Position numbers and translations under genes: made by a program. 64,000 nucleotides of DNA from positions 5,102,001 through 5,166,000 of the forward strand of contig NZ_CP040244.1 in NCBI RefSeq assembly GCF_005517195.1, given 5' to 3'. The DNA is from Streptomyces vilmorinianum (lineage in GTDB: Bacteria > Actinomycetota > Actinomycetes > Streptomycetales > Streptomycetaceae). This document shows, piece after piece, positions 41,388 through 49,375 of the stretch (positions are counted from its first letter, which is position 1; each line of letters opens with the position of its first letter). The notes under the pieces are model-generated. The model did no database searches. It saw only the letters and a program-made list of their open reading frames with translations, and was not told where the DNA came from.

Positions 41388-42794
41388 TTACGCCTCCCAG
41401 ACGGCCACCCCTGTACGGTCGTCGGCGTACCCCTTCACCCGTAGCTGGGTGTCGGCGAGGAAGGCGGCGAGTCCGGGCGGCTCGGGAGCGGCCCAGCGCT
41501 CGGCGAGCTCCTTGGCGAGGGCCGGCTCCCCGCGCATGGGCTCGGCGAGACCGTTCGACGCGAGGAGCAGGGTGTCCCCTGGCCGGGCGACGGAGGCGCG
41601 GAAGCGGAACGGTTCGGCGGGAGGCGCGAGCGAGGCGAGAGTGGCGTCCCCCCGGCCGGAGGCCGGGGGAGGGTCCTCGACGGACGGGCCGGGGGGCGTG
41701 GCGACCCCGAGTCTCATGGTGAGCCGGTCGCCGTCGGCGGTCTCCGAGGGCGGCGAGCCGAAGCCGACGACGGGCGCGCCGCTGAGCGCGGCCGGTTCGG
41801 GGATCAGCGGCTCTATGTCCTGCCACGCGCCGTCGCGGAGCCGGAAGAGCCCGCCGCGGCCGATGCCGAAGAAGACCCGGGTGCGGCAGCCGGGGTCGCC
41901 GGAGAGCAGCAGACAGCGCAGGCTCGCGGTGTACTCCTGGGGCTCCACGCCCAGTTCGGCGGCGCGGGCGCGAAGCCTGCCGTAGGTGCGGTCGGTGAGC
42001 CGGTGGAGGCCGGACTTGAGGTCGCCGCGGCGGCCGGCCCTGATGTCCTCGGAGAGCCGGGCGTGGCTGCGTCCGACGGCCTCGCCGATCCAGCGGCAGG
42101 CGTCCGCGGCGGCGAGATGGGCGCCGTCGGCGGCGCGGGCGCCGCTCGCCACGGCGACGAGGACGAGCGCGGCCGTGTCGTGGCCGAAGCGGGCGGTGAG
42201 CAGGGCGTCCCTGCGGGGTTCGCCGCGGTAGCGGGCGGAGTCGCCGCGCAGGGAGGCGGCGCGCAGGGTGTACGAGCCGTAGCGGGCGCCGTCGAGGACG
42301 GTGTCGGCGACCAGGTCGGCGAGCTCGCCGGGCCGGGCGGCGGGCAGGGCGGTGGGCTCGGCCTCGTAGGTGGGCGGCCGGCTGCCGATGTGTGCCGTAC
42401 GGGGGCGGGGCACGGGCACGGGCGCGGGGCTCGCCTCGGGCTCGGGCGGGACGGCGGGCGGTCGGGCCGCCGGAGCGTCAGGAGCCGGTGCGGGTGGGCG
42501 GGGTGGCGGGGGTGCGGGTGCGGGTGCGGGTGGGCGGGGTGGCGGCGCCGGGAACGAGCGGGGGCCGGGGCCGGGGTCGGTCGCGTCGGGGGGCTCCCAG
42601 GGGGCCCGCGGCGGCAGCGGCTGCCTCTCCGGTCGCGGCGGGGCCGTCGAAGAGCCGGGCGCTCCCCCGCCGCCCGTCGCCCGGGACGCCGAGTCGAAGC
42701 GGTCGTCCAGTGTGTCGCCCGTCGCGGTCGGCGCCGTGTCCGGGTCCGACTCGTCGTAGAGCTTGTCCCACCAGTTGTCCCCCTGCTGAGTCAT
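41388..42794 (-). CDS. PP2C-like phosphatase domain protein with proline-rich N-terminus
   Basis: A 468-aa protein. Residues about 40-150 are a Pro/Ala-rich linker; residues 165-468 resemble the PP2C fold (GSYTLRAASLRGDSARYRG; ALVLVAVASGARA; TRVFFGIGRGGLFRL; LLLASNGLAE). The classical metal-binding Asp motifs (RGxxR, DGxxG, DN) are not clear, so it may be a pseudo-phosphatase or divergent enzyme. A GACAAT hexamer sits exactly 6 nt before the ATG with no RBS, suggesting a leaderless mRNA. Confidence 0.7.
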   Translation of the reverse strand: MTQQGDNWWDKLYDESDPDTAPTATGDTLDDRFDSASRATGGGGAPGSSTAPPRPERQPLPPRAPWEPPDATDPGPGPRSFPAPPPRPPAPAPAPPPPRPPAPAPDAPAARPPAVPPEPEASPAPVPVPRPRTAHIGSRPPTYEAEPTALPAARPGELADLVADTVLDGARYGSYTLRAASLRGDSARYRGEPRRDALLTARFGHDTAALVLVAVASGARAADGAHLAAADACRWIGEAVGRSHARLSEDIRAGRRGDLKSGLHRLTDRTYGRLRARAAELGVEPQEYTASLRCLLLSGDPGCRTRVFFGIGRGGLFRLRDGAWQDIEPLIPEPAALSGAPVVGFGSPPSETADGDRLTMRLGVATPPGPSVEDPPPASGRGDATLASLAPPAEPFRFRASVARPGDTLLLASNGLAEPMRGEPALAKELAERWAAPEPPGLAAFLADTQLRVKGYADDRTGVAVWEA

Positions 42795-42840
42795 GCCCTT
42801 ATTGTCCACCGCACGGGCCGCCCGAAAACGGGACATGAGG

Positions 42841-42895
42841 AAAAAGAGGTCCGCCGGGCGGCCCCACCCCCCACGGGAAGGACGCCCGGCGGACC
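42841..42895 (-). terminator. Rho-independent terminator of the subtilase gene
   Basis: Perfect 13-bp arms GGTCCGCCGGGCG and CGCCCGGCGGACC, 22-base loop, followed on the minus strand by TCTTTTT. One of the few T-tailed terminators in the window. Confidence 0.85.
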
Positions 42896-42902
42896 GGCGT
42901 GA

Positions 42903-45900
42903 TCAGCGCACGTCGTAAGCGCGGACCACGGTCTGGGTGACGGAGTTGCCGTTGGCGTCCGTCAGTTCGGTCCTCAGGGTGACCGGCTTGCCGGCGGCGC
43001 CCGCGTGGTTCACGGTCGCGGTCCATGCGCCGCCCTGCTGGGAGACCTGCGCCTCGGTCCAGGTGGCGCCCCCGTCGTACGAGTACGAGAGCTCTGCCGA
43101 GGTGAGCGCGGCGGGCGTGTAGCCCGCGTGACCCGTCGCGGTGAGGCCGATCTGCTGGCCGTCGGTCGCGGCGAGGGTCTTCCGTCCGTCCTCCGGCAGG
43201 TTGTACCGGGGGAAGAGAATCGGGATGCCTTGAGAGTAGACGCTCTCATCGCTCTGGGAGGTGAATTTCCAGACCGAGTTGACCGACGTGGAGCGGGCCC
43301 ACACCTTGCTCCCGATCTTCATGACGTTCTGTTCGAGCGTGTACGTGCCCTGCTCGGACGGGACTTCGAAGACACCGAACGGCCAAGCGGAATCGCCGAG
43401 CAGCTCGCCGTCCTTGCTCAGGCTGAGGTTGCCGATGTCCCCGAAGGAACCCGCCTCCGCGTGGTGCGTGCCGTCGCCCCACAGAGCGTCGGCGAAGCCG
43501 ATGAGGTCGCCCTGCCGCTCGGCGACGAGGACCGGCTCGCCGGCCGCGTCGCGCGGGGCGGTGGGGGCGACGACGCCGTCGTACCAGCGCTCGATGTGCT
43601 TCTCGCCGGGCTGGAAGGACCGTTTGGCCCCGATCATGAACTCACCGAAGGGGAAGCTGGAGGAGAGCACCTGCTGCCACCGCGTGTCCCCGGCCGTGTA
43701 GAACTCGGTCCGGGTGCCGGGCGCCGCGACCGTCTCGATCGCGCCGAAGAAGACCGCGGTGCCGTCGGGCCGGTGGGCCACCGGGTTGTCGATGAAGTCG
43801 GTGGTGACGCCCATCGAGGCGTACGCCGATTCGGTGCGGCCGAGCCGGCTGTCGCGGACCTGGTAGACCGTGTCGTCGCGGATCGTTCCCGACTCGGGGA
43901 AGGCCAGGCTGTACAGGTACGGGCTCTTCGCGGTGGCCTTCCACGAGAGGGTGACCTCGCCGGAGGAGAGCCTGGTGAGCAGGGCCGCGGCCTCGGCGGA
44001 GTCGACGGCGAGGACGGGGAAGCCGGCGCCGACGAAGCCGGACGTCGGGTACCAGCGGCCGGGAGAGGTGCGGTAGCCGAGGACGGCGACCGCGCCCGCC
44101 GCCTTGGCGTCGCGGGCCTGCGTGCTCGCGGCGGTGCTGGTGTCCGGGAAGCGGACCAGGGCGACGCGGCCCTGGACGCCCGCGGCCGTCAGTTCCTCCG
44201 GGGTTCCGGTGCCCGCGTCGACGAGCCGGGCGGAGCCGGTGCCGTCGAGGTTGTCGGAGGCGATGGAGGCCGTGACCGGGTGGAGGGTCAGGCCGTCGGC
44301 CGTCCTCAGCTCCGAGATGAGCGGGGCGGCGGCACGCCAGTAGCTGCCGAACTCGAACTCGCCCTCGTCCGCGCCGCCTTCGACCGAGGCGTAGTAGCCG
44401 CGTACCGTGCGGGAGCCGCCCGCCGTGCCGGCGTGCAGCCAGGTGTCGTCCCATGAGCGGGAGAACGCGAGGGTGGCGCCGCGGATCTCGGACGGCTTGT
44501 CCGTCTTCACCGAGAGCCGGGCGGCCTCGCGGGCGTCGAGGACGACGGTCGTGTCCTTCGTCAACTCCAGCTGCGGGCGGGCGAGATAGCCGAGGGAGTC
44601 GTACAGCGTGGCGCCCTCGCCCGCGTCGGGCGTGGTGACGTAGGAGGAGAGGAAGTAGCTGCCGGGGCGCAGCTCGTAGACCTGGTCGGCGGCGCCCTCG
44701 TTGAAGCGGCGGGAGCCCGTGGCGGTGTCGGTGCCGATGACGTCGAGCGATGACGATCCGTCAGCGGACTTGCCCTGGCGGTCGATCAGCTTCACGCGGA
44801 GCGTGACCGTCTCCGGCTGGACGTAGAGGGAGAACGGGGTCGAGACGTGGACGCCGCCGGGGCCGGTGGCGACGATCCGGCCGGTGACGTCGCCGTACTG
44901 GGCGCGTTCCAGGTGGGCTGCCGGGTCGAGGTGCAGCGGTACGTCGGCGGTGGCACCGGCCAGGACGGTGACCGTGCGCTGCCCGAGACGGGCGACGCGG
45001 GCGTCGACGGCCGAGCCGTCGTTGCCGGTGACCTTCTCGACCGCGAGCGAGAGGGTGACAGGCCGGTCGGAGGTGTTGGTGTACGGGACGGAGACCGTGG
45101 TGCGGTCGCCGCTGTCCTGCGGCCAGTCGAACGTGCCGCCCTGGACGGCGCCGGCGCCGAGGACCGTCTGGTCCAGGGCCGCCTTGACGTCGAGCCGGCC
45201 GCCGCCGACCTCGCGCACGCCGCCGGGGACGGAGCTCACGGCGGAGGAGACGAGCGCGGCCTTGATCTCCTTGGCGGTCCAGTCCGGGTGGCGCTGCTTG
45301 AGGACGGCCGCGGCGCCCGCGACGTGCGGGGCGGCCATCGACGTACCGGACATGGACTGGTAGGCGTAGATGCCGCGGCCGCCTGCCGCGGCGGCGGAGA
45401 TGCCGACGCCGGGGGCGGCGATCTCCGGCTTGAGCGTGTGCGTGGCGTCGGCGGCCGGGCCGCGGCTGGAGAAGTACGCGGTGGAGTCGTCGCGGTCGGT
45501 GGCCCCGACGGTGAGGACGCTCGGCGCGCAGCCGGGCGAGGAGACCGTGTTGTGGGCGGGGCCCGAGTTGCCGGCGGCGATCACGAACAACGTGCCCTTG
45601 TTCTGGGCGAGTCGCTCGGCGGCGATGCCCATCGGGTCGGTGCAGTCGGTCTCGGAGGGGTTGCCGAGGCTCATCGAGACGACGTCGGCGCCCTGGGCGA
45701 CGGCCCACTCCATGCCGGCGATGATCCACGACGTGGCGCCGGAGCCGGAGTCGCCCAGGACCTTGCCGTTGAGGAGCCGCGCGCCCGGGGCGACGCCCTT
45801 CTTCCTGCCGCCGCTCGCTGCGCCGGAGCCGCCGACGGTGGAGATGGTGTGGGTGCCGTGGCCCTGGTGGTCGCCGGCGGTGTCGGAGTCGGTGAAGTTC

Positions 45901-46670
45901 TCGGAGGCGACGATCCGGCCCTTGAGGTCGGGGTGTTCGGTGTCGGCGCCGGTGTCGAGGACGGCGACCTTGGTGCCCGTGCCGTCGAATCCCGCGGCCC
46001 AGGCCTCGGGGGCGTGGACCTGCTGGGTGGAGCGCTCCAGGGTGGCCTCGACCTTGCGGTCCAGCCAGAGCTTCTTCATGCCGGAGGCGGACCGGGCGGC
46101 GGGGGTGTTCACGTCCGCCCAGAAGGTGGCGGCCTGCTTCTTGTCGGCCTTGAGGGCGACGCCGTCGACGGCCTTGAGGACCTGGCCGCGCCGGGCTCCG
46201 CGCGGGGTGGCCGGGACGGAGCGGGCGAGGTCGGAGCCGTAGACGGCGATGAGGGGCAGCGTCGTGGTGCCGGCGTCGTCGTAGCCCTGGCGGATCAGCC
46301 CGGTGACGTTGAAGAGCTCCTCGTCGACACGGTCCGCGGCGAGGGCGGCGGTGGCGTCCTCGGGGTAGACGTACAGGTCCTGCCCGGAGCGGCGGGTCTG
46401 GACGAAGGGCACGGTCCCGTCCTCGCGGGGCAGCGCGGCGGCTGCCGGGTTCCCGGCCTCGTCGCGGGTCACCAGGACGCGGTCGCCCGTGACCAGGGTG
46501 ACGGTGGCGGTCCGTTCCCCGGCGGAGCGGGCCCAGGCCTCGCTGCCGACCAGCGGTCGATTGCCGGTCGGGTCGTCCTGCGGCGCGGCGGCCGTGGACG
46601 GCGCGACCGCGGTGACGGCCAGGACGGCGGCGGTCGCCGCCCCCAGAGCCGTACGCGAAATCGGGCGCAT
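42903..46670 (-). CDS. Secreted subtilase-family serine protease (1255 aa)
   Basis: A large extracellular protease. Residues 1-29 are a Sec signal peptide ending STAAA; a propeptide follows to about residue 200. The catalytic triad is visible: Asp in VLDTGADTEHPDL (about 237), His in GHGTHTIS (about 270) and Ser in GTSMAAPHVAG (about 441). The remaining 800 residues are beta-rich, with Fn3-like and PA-like modules, common in streptomycete S8 proteases. ATG 46670 is chosen with GGGGAG 4 nt upstream; ATG 46682 is an alternative. Divergent from a TrmB/LuxR-type regulator, with a clear terminator downstream. Confidence 0.92.
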   Translation of the reverse strand: MRPISRTALGAATAAVLAVTAVAPSTAAAPQDDPTGNRPLVGSEAWARSAGERTATVTLVTGDRVLVTRDEAGNPAAAALPREDGTVPFVQTRRSGQDLYVYPEDATAALAADRVDEELFNVTGLIRQGYDDAGTTTLPLIAVYGSDLARSVPATPRGARRGQVLKAVDGVALKADKKQAATFWADVNTPAARSASGMKKLWLDRKVEATLERSTQQVHAPEAWAAGFDGTGTKVAVLDTGADTEHPDLKGRIVASENFTDSDTAGDHQGHGTHTISTVGGSGAASGGRKKGVAPGARLLNGKVLGDSGSGATSWIIAGMEWAVAQGADVVSMSLGNPSETDCTDPMGIAAERLAQNKGTLFVIAAGNSGPAHNTVSSPGCAPSVLTVGATDRDDSTAYFSSRGPAADATHTLKPEIAAPGVGISAAAAGGRGIYAYQSMSGTSMAAPHVAGAAAVLKQRHPDWTAKEIKAALVSSAVSSVPGGVREVGGGRLDVKAALDQTVLGAGAVQGGTFDWPQDSGDRTTVSVPYTNTSDRPVTLSLAVEKVTGNDGSAVDARVARLGQRTVTVLAGATADVPLHLDPAAHLERAQYGDVTGRIVATGPGGVHVSTPFSLYVQPETVTLRVKLIDRQGKSADGSSSLDVIGTDTATGSRRFNEGAADQVYELRPGSYFLSSYVTTPDAGEGATLYDSLGYLARPQLELTKDTTVVLDAREAARLSVKTDKPSEIRGATLAFSRSWDDTWLHAGTAGGSRTVRGYYASVEGGADEGEFEFGSYWRAAAPLISELRTADGLTLHPVTASIASDNLDGTGSARLVDAGTGTPEELTAAGVQGRVALVRFPDTSTAASTQARDAKAAGAVAVLGYRTSPGRWYPTSGFVGAGFPVLAVDSAEAAALLTRLSSGEVTLSWKATAKSPYLYSLAFPESGTIRDDTVYQVRDSRLGRTESAYASMGVTTDFIDNPVAHRPDGTAVFFGAIETVAAPGTRTEFYTAGDTRWQQVLSSSFPFGEFMIGAKRSFQPGEKHIERWYDGVVAPTAPRDAAGEPVLVAERQGDLIGFADALWGDGTHHAEAGSFGDIGNLSLSKDGELLGDSAWPFGVFEVPSEQGTYTLEQNVMKIGSKVWARSTSVNSVWKFTSQSDESVYSQGIPILFPRYNLPEDGRKTLAATDGQQIGLTATGHAGYTPAALTSAELSYSYDGGATWTEAQVSQQGGAWTATVNHAGAAGKPVTLRTELTDANGNSVTQTVVRAYDVR

Positions 46671-46739
46671 CGCTCTCCCCATCTGATTCCGGCCCAAGAG
46701 CAGGCAAAAGACCCAGGTCCGGAGGCTGTTGGTGCTGCG

Positions 46740-46749
46740 GTGGCGCCAC
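46740..46749. promoter_or_regulatory. 10-bp palindrome in protease/regulator divergent region
   Basis: GTGGCGCCAC, perfect, 70 bp upstream of the protease start in the 233-bp divergent gap. Candidate regulator site. Confidence 0.35.
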
Positions 46750-46864
46750 ATTGGCAGAGGTGCGGGTGGTGCAGGGATGATGGGCGCGGCGGGAATGCGC
46801 CGTGGCCGATTCCCGCCAGGCACCAACGGAACGACTGCGTCCGGTGAACGTCGGGGGAATGCCC

Positions 46865-46884
46865 CGGGACGTCCCGGGACGTCC
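46865..46884. repeat. Tandem 10-bp palindromic repeat before the regulator gene
   Basis: Two exact back-to-back copies of CGGGACGTCC, each containing the palindrome GGACGTCC, 20 bp before the regulator ATG. A possible autoregulatory operator. Confidence 0.55.
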
Positions 46885-46903
46885 GGTGAGGGGTGGGGCA
46901 GCA

Positions 46904-47887
46904 ATGCTGGGAGCGATAGGTCTCGACGAGCGGCAGGAGTCCGCGTACCGCGCACTGGTCGCGATGGGCGCGGCGGAGGTGCCCGACCTGGCGCACCGGC
47001 TCGCCCTGCCGGAGACGGACACCGAGCGGACGCTGCGGCGCCTGGAGTCGCAGGGCCTGGCCGCCCAGTCCTCGGCCAGGACCGGGCGGTGGGTCGCGGC
47101 GCCGCCGGGGGTCGCGCTGGGCGCGCTGCTGACCCAGCAGCGGCACGAGCTGGAGCAGGCGGAGCTGGCGGCGGCGCTGCTCGCGGAGGAGTACCGGGCG
47201 GAGGCGGCGGAGCCGTCCGTGCACGACCTGGTGGAGGTGGCGACCGGCGCGAGCGCGGTCACGCACCGCTTCCTCCAGCTCCAGCTCGGCGCGCAGGACG
47301 AGGTCTGCGCCCTGGTGACGGGCAAGCCGGTCGCCGTGTCCGGCCTGGAGAACGACGCGGAGGAGCTGGCGGCCGAGCGGGGGGTGCGCTACCGGGTGGT
47401 CATCGAGCGGGAGGTCCTGACGCAGCCGTCGGGGATCATCGAGCTGTCGGCGGCGCTCGGCCGGAACGAGGAGATCCGGGTGGTGGACCGGGTCCCCACC
47501 AAGCTGGTGGTCGCGGACCGCTCGCTCGCGATGGTCCCGCTGACGGGACGGGGGGTGGAGCCGGCCGCGCTGGTGGTGCACGCGAGCGGGCTCCTGGAGT
47601 CCCTCATGGGCCTGTTCGAGTCGGTCTGGCGCGACGCGCTGCCGCTGCGCCTGGGCGCGGGCGCTCAGGTCGAGCAGGCGGAGGAGCCGGGCCCGGACGC
47701 GACGGACCTGGAGATCCTCTCCCTGCTCCTCGCCGGGATGACGGACGCGAGCGTGGCCAAGCAGCTCGACCTGGGCCTGCGTACGGTCCAGCGCCGGGTG
47801 AAGGGCCTGATGGAGCTGACGGGCGTGACGACCCGGCTCCAGCTGGGCTGGCACGCGTACGAGAAGGGGTGGGTGGCGCGGGGCTGA
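46904..47887 (+). CDS. TrmB/LuxR-type HTH regulator
   Basis: A 327-aa regulator with an N-terminal TrmB-like winged helix (ALVAMGAAEVPDLAHRLALP) and a C-terminal LuxR helix-turn-helix (ILSLLLAGMTDASVAKQLDL, then TVQRRVKGLMELTGV). The middle third may be a PLD-like or sensory domain. ATG 46904 follows GGGGTGGGG; earlier in-frame starts lie over the tandem repeat. It is divergent from the secreted subtilase and probably controls it, as similar pairs occur in streptomycetes. Confidence 0.85.
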   Translation: MLGAIGLDERQESAYRALVAMGAAEVPDLAHRLALPETDTERTLRRLESQGLAAQSSARTGRWVAAPPGVALGALLTQQRHELEQAELAAALLAEEYRAEAAEPSVHDLVEVATGASAVTHRFLQLQLGAQDEVCALVTGKPVAVSGLENDAEELAAERGVRYRVVIEREVLTQPSGIIELSAALGRNEEIRVVDRVPTKLVVADRSLAMVPLTGRGVEPAALVVHASGLLESLMGLFESVWRDALPLRLGAGAQVEQAEEPGPDATDLEILSLLLAGMTDASVAKQLDLGLRTVQRRVKGLMELTGVTTRLQLGWHAYEKGWVARG

Positions 47888-47888
47888 C

Positions 47889-47908
47889 GGCCGCCGGCAC
47901 GGGCGGCC
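47889..47908 (+). terminator. Hairpin directly after the regulator gene
   Basis: GGCCGCC and GGCGGCC arms with a 6-base loop, starting 2 bp after the stop. Confidence 0.55.
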
Positions 47909-47992
47909 GCGCGCCCTGGGACCCCTCGTCCTCGGCCCCCCGTACGCACCCTGCGACCTGCGGGAAGATCATCGGTCCTGCACGCTGGGCAG

Positions 47993-48475
47993 ATGGGTGT
48001 GTGGCAGCTGTTGCTCGTCGCGATGGTGATGCTGCTCGGCCTGTTCGGGGTACTGGCTCCCGGCGTGCCGGGGCCGTGGCTGGTGTGGGCGGCCATGCTC
48101 TGGTGGTCGCTGCACGTGCAGACCGGGCTCGCCTGGATCCTGCTCGTCTCCTCGACCGCCCTGCTCCTGCTCACCCAGGTGGTCGTATGGCAGCTGCCGC
48201 AGCGCCGGATCCGCGGGGTCGGCATCACCCGGCGGATGGTGACGTACGCCGGGGTCGGCGCGTTCCTCGGCTTCTTCCTGATCCCCGTGCTCGGCGCGAT
48301 CCCCGGTTTCATCGGCGGGATCTACCTCTCCGAACGGCTCCGTCTCGGCGGCCACGGGCAGGCCAGGGCCTCCACCCGCACGGTGATGCGGGCGGCCGGG
48401 ACGAGCATCCTCGTGGAGCTGTTTGCGTGCCTGCTGATCGCCGGGGCGTGGGTGGGGGCGGTGATCTGGGGATGA
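47993..48475 (+). CDS. DUF456 membrane protein
   Basis: A 160-aa integral membrane protein with four hydrophobic segments (LLLVAMVMLLGLFGVLAPG; AWILLVSSTALLLLTQVVV; YAGVGAFLGFFLIPVLGAI; ILVELFACLLIAGAWVGAV) and the Gly-rich GAIPGFIGGIYLSE loop typical of DUF456. No RBS precedes the ATG. Function unknown. Confidence 0.85.
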   Translation: MGVWQLLLVAMVMLLGLFGVLAPGVPGPWLVWAAMLWWSLHVQTGLAWILLVSSTALLLLTQVVVWQLPQRRIRGVGITRRMVTYAGVGAFLGFFLIPVLGAIPGFIGGIYLSERLRLGGHGQARASTRTVMRAAGTSILVELFACLLIAGAWVGAVIWG

Positions 48476-48553
48476 GTCCAAGGACCCGGGCCCCACGGCG
48501 GGTCGGTCGGATCGCCGATGCGCGGGGCCCGGCCGGCGCGGGAGGCTGGTCCC

Positions 48554-48961
48554 ATGAGGGATTTCGAGGGATTCAGCGAGGCGGAGCTCGCCTACCTCCG
48601 TACCCAGCGGCTGGGCCGGATGGCCACGGTCGATCCCAAGGGCCAGCCGCAGGCCAACCCGGTCGGTTTCTTCCCGCAGGAGGACGGCACGGTCCTGGTG
48701 GGCGGCATGGCCATGGGCCGTTCGAAGAAGTGGCGCAACCTCCGGGCCAACCCGAAGGTGGCGCTGGTGGTCGACGATCTCGCGAGCGTACGGCCCTGGC
48801 GGGTGCGCGGGGTGGAGATCCGGGGCGAGGCCGAGCTCCTGGTCGGGCCGCACGAGCTCGGCCCGCACTTCAGCGAGGAGGTCATCCGGATCCACCCCCG
48901 CAGGATCCACAGCTGGGGCCTGCCCGCCCTTACCTCGGAAGGTCGATCTGGTACCGGATGA
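48554..48961 (+). CDS. PPOX-class F420-dependent oxidoreductase
   Basis: A 135-aa split-barrel flavoprotein-like protein. The segment LGRMATVDPKGQPQANPVGFF followed by SKKWRNLRANPKVALVVDDL is typical of small PPOX-class enzymes using F420 or FMN. ATG 48554 is chosen with GGGAGG upstream. Its 3' end overlaps the convergent acetyltransferase gene by 32 bp. Substrate unknown. Confidence 0.87.
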   Translation: MRDFEGFSEAELAYLRTQRLGRMATVDPKGQPQANPVGFFPQEDGTVLVGGMAMGRSKKWRNLRANPKVALVVDDLASVRPWRVRGVEIRGEAELLVGPHELGPHFSEEVIRIHPRRIHSWGLPALTSEGRSGTG

Positions 48962-49370
48962 ATCCGGTGTTCCTGGCCACCTGGTCGTAGAGCCGGCGGG
49001 CCGTGGTGTTGGACTCCTGGGTGACCCAGTAGACCCGGTCGCAGCCCTGGTCCTTCGCCCAGTCCGTGACGGACGCGATCAGGGCGCGGGCCACGCCCTT
49101 GCCGCGCGACTCGGGCTCGGTGAACAGGTCCTGGAGGTAGCAGACGTCCGGCCCCGAGGTGCTGGGGTGGACGAAGAAGTGGGTGATGCCCACGATCCGG
49201 CCGTCGAGCCGGGCGGCCCGGGCGTGCAGCCGGGTGCCGTCCTGGAAGGCACGCCAGGCGCGTTCGTACGTCTCCGGGCCCTCGGTGCGGCCGTAGAAGT
49301 CGATGTACGCGCGGAAGAGCCGCTCCCAGGCCTCGCGGTCCTCGGGTCCCAGCCGTTCGGTGGTGATCAT
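48930..49370 (-). CDS. GNAT-family N-acetyltransferase
   Basis: A 146-aa acyl-CoA-dependent N-acetyltransferase. The CoA-binding motif is TEPESRGKGVARALIASV (R/Q-x-x-G-x-G/A), with the C-terminal VYWVTQESNTTARRLYDQVA. ATG 49370 has AGGA 8 nt upstream; ATG 49379 overlaps the stop of the upstream Ada-AlkA gene in ATGA and is equally possible. Coupled to a DNA-repair gene; substrate unknown. Confidence 0.87.
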   Translation of the reverse strand: MITTERLGPEDREAWERLFRAYIDFYGRTEGPETYERAWRAFQDGTRLHARAARLDGRIVGITHFFVHPSTSGPDVCYLQDLFTEPESRGKGVARALIASVTDWAKDQGCDRVYWVTQESNTTARRLYDQVARNTGFIRYQIDLPR

Positions 49371-49375
49371 GGCGG

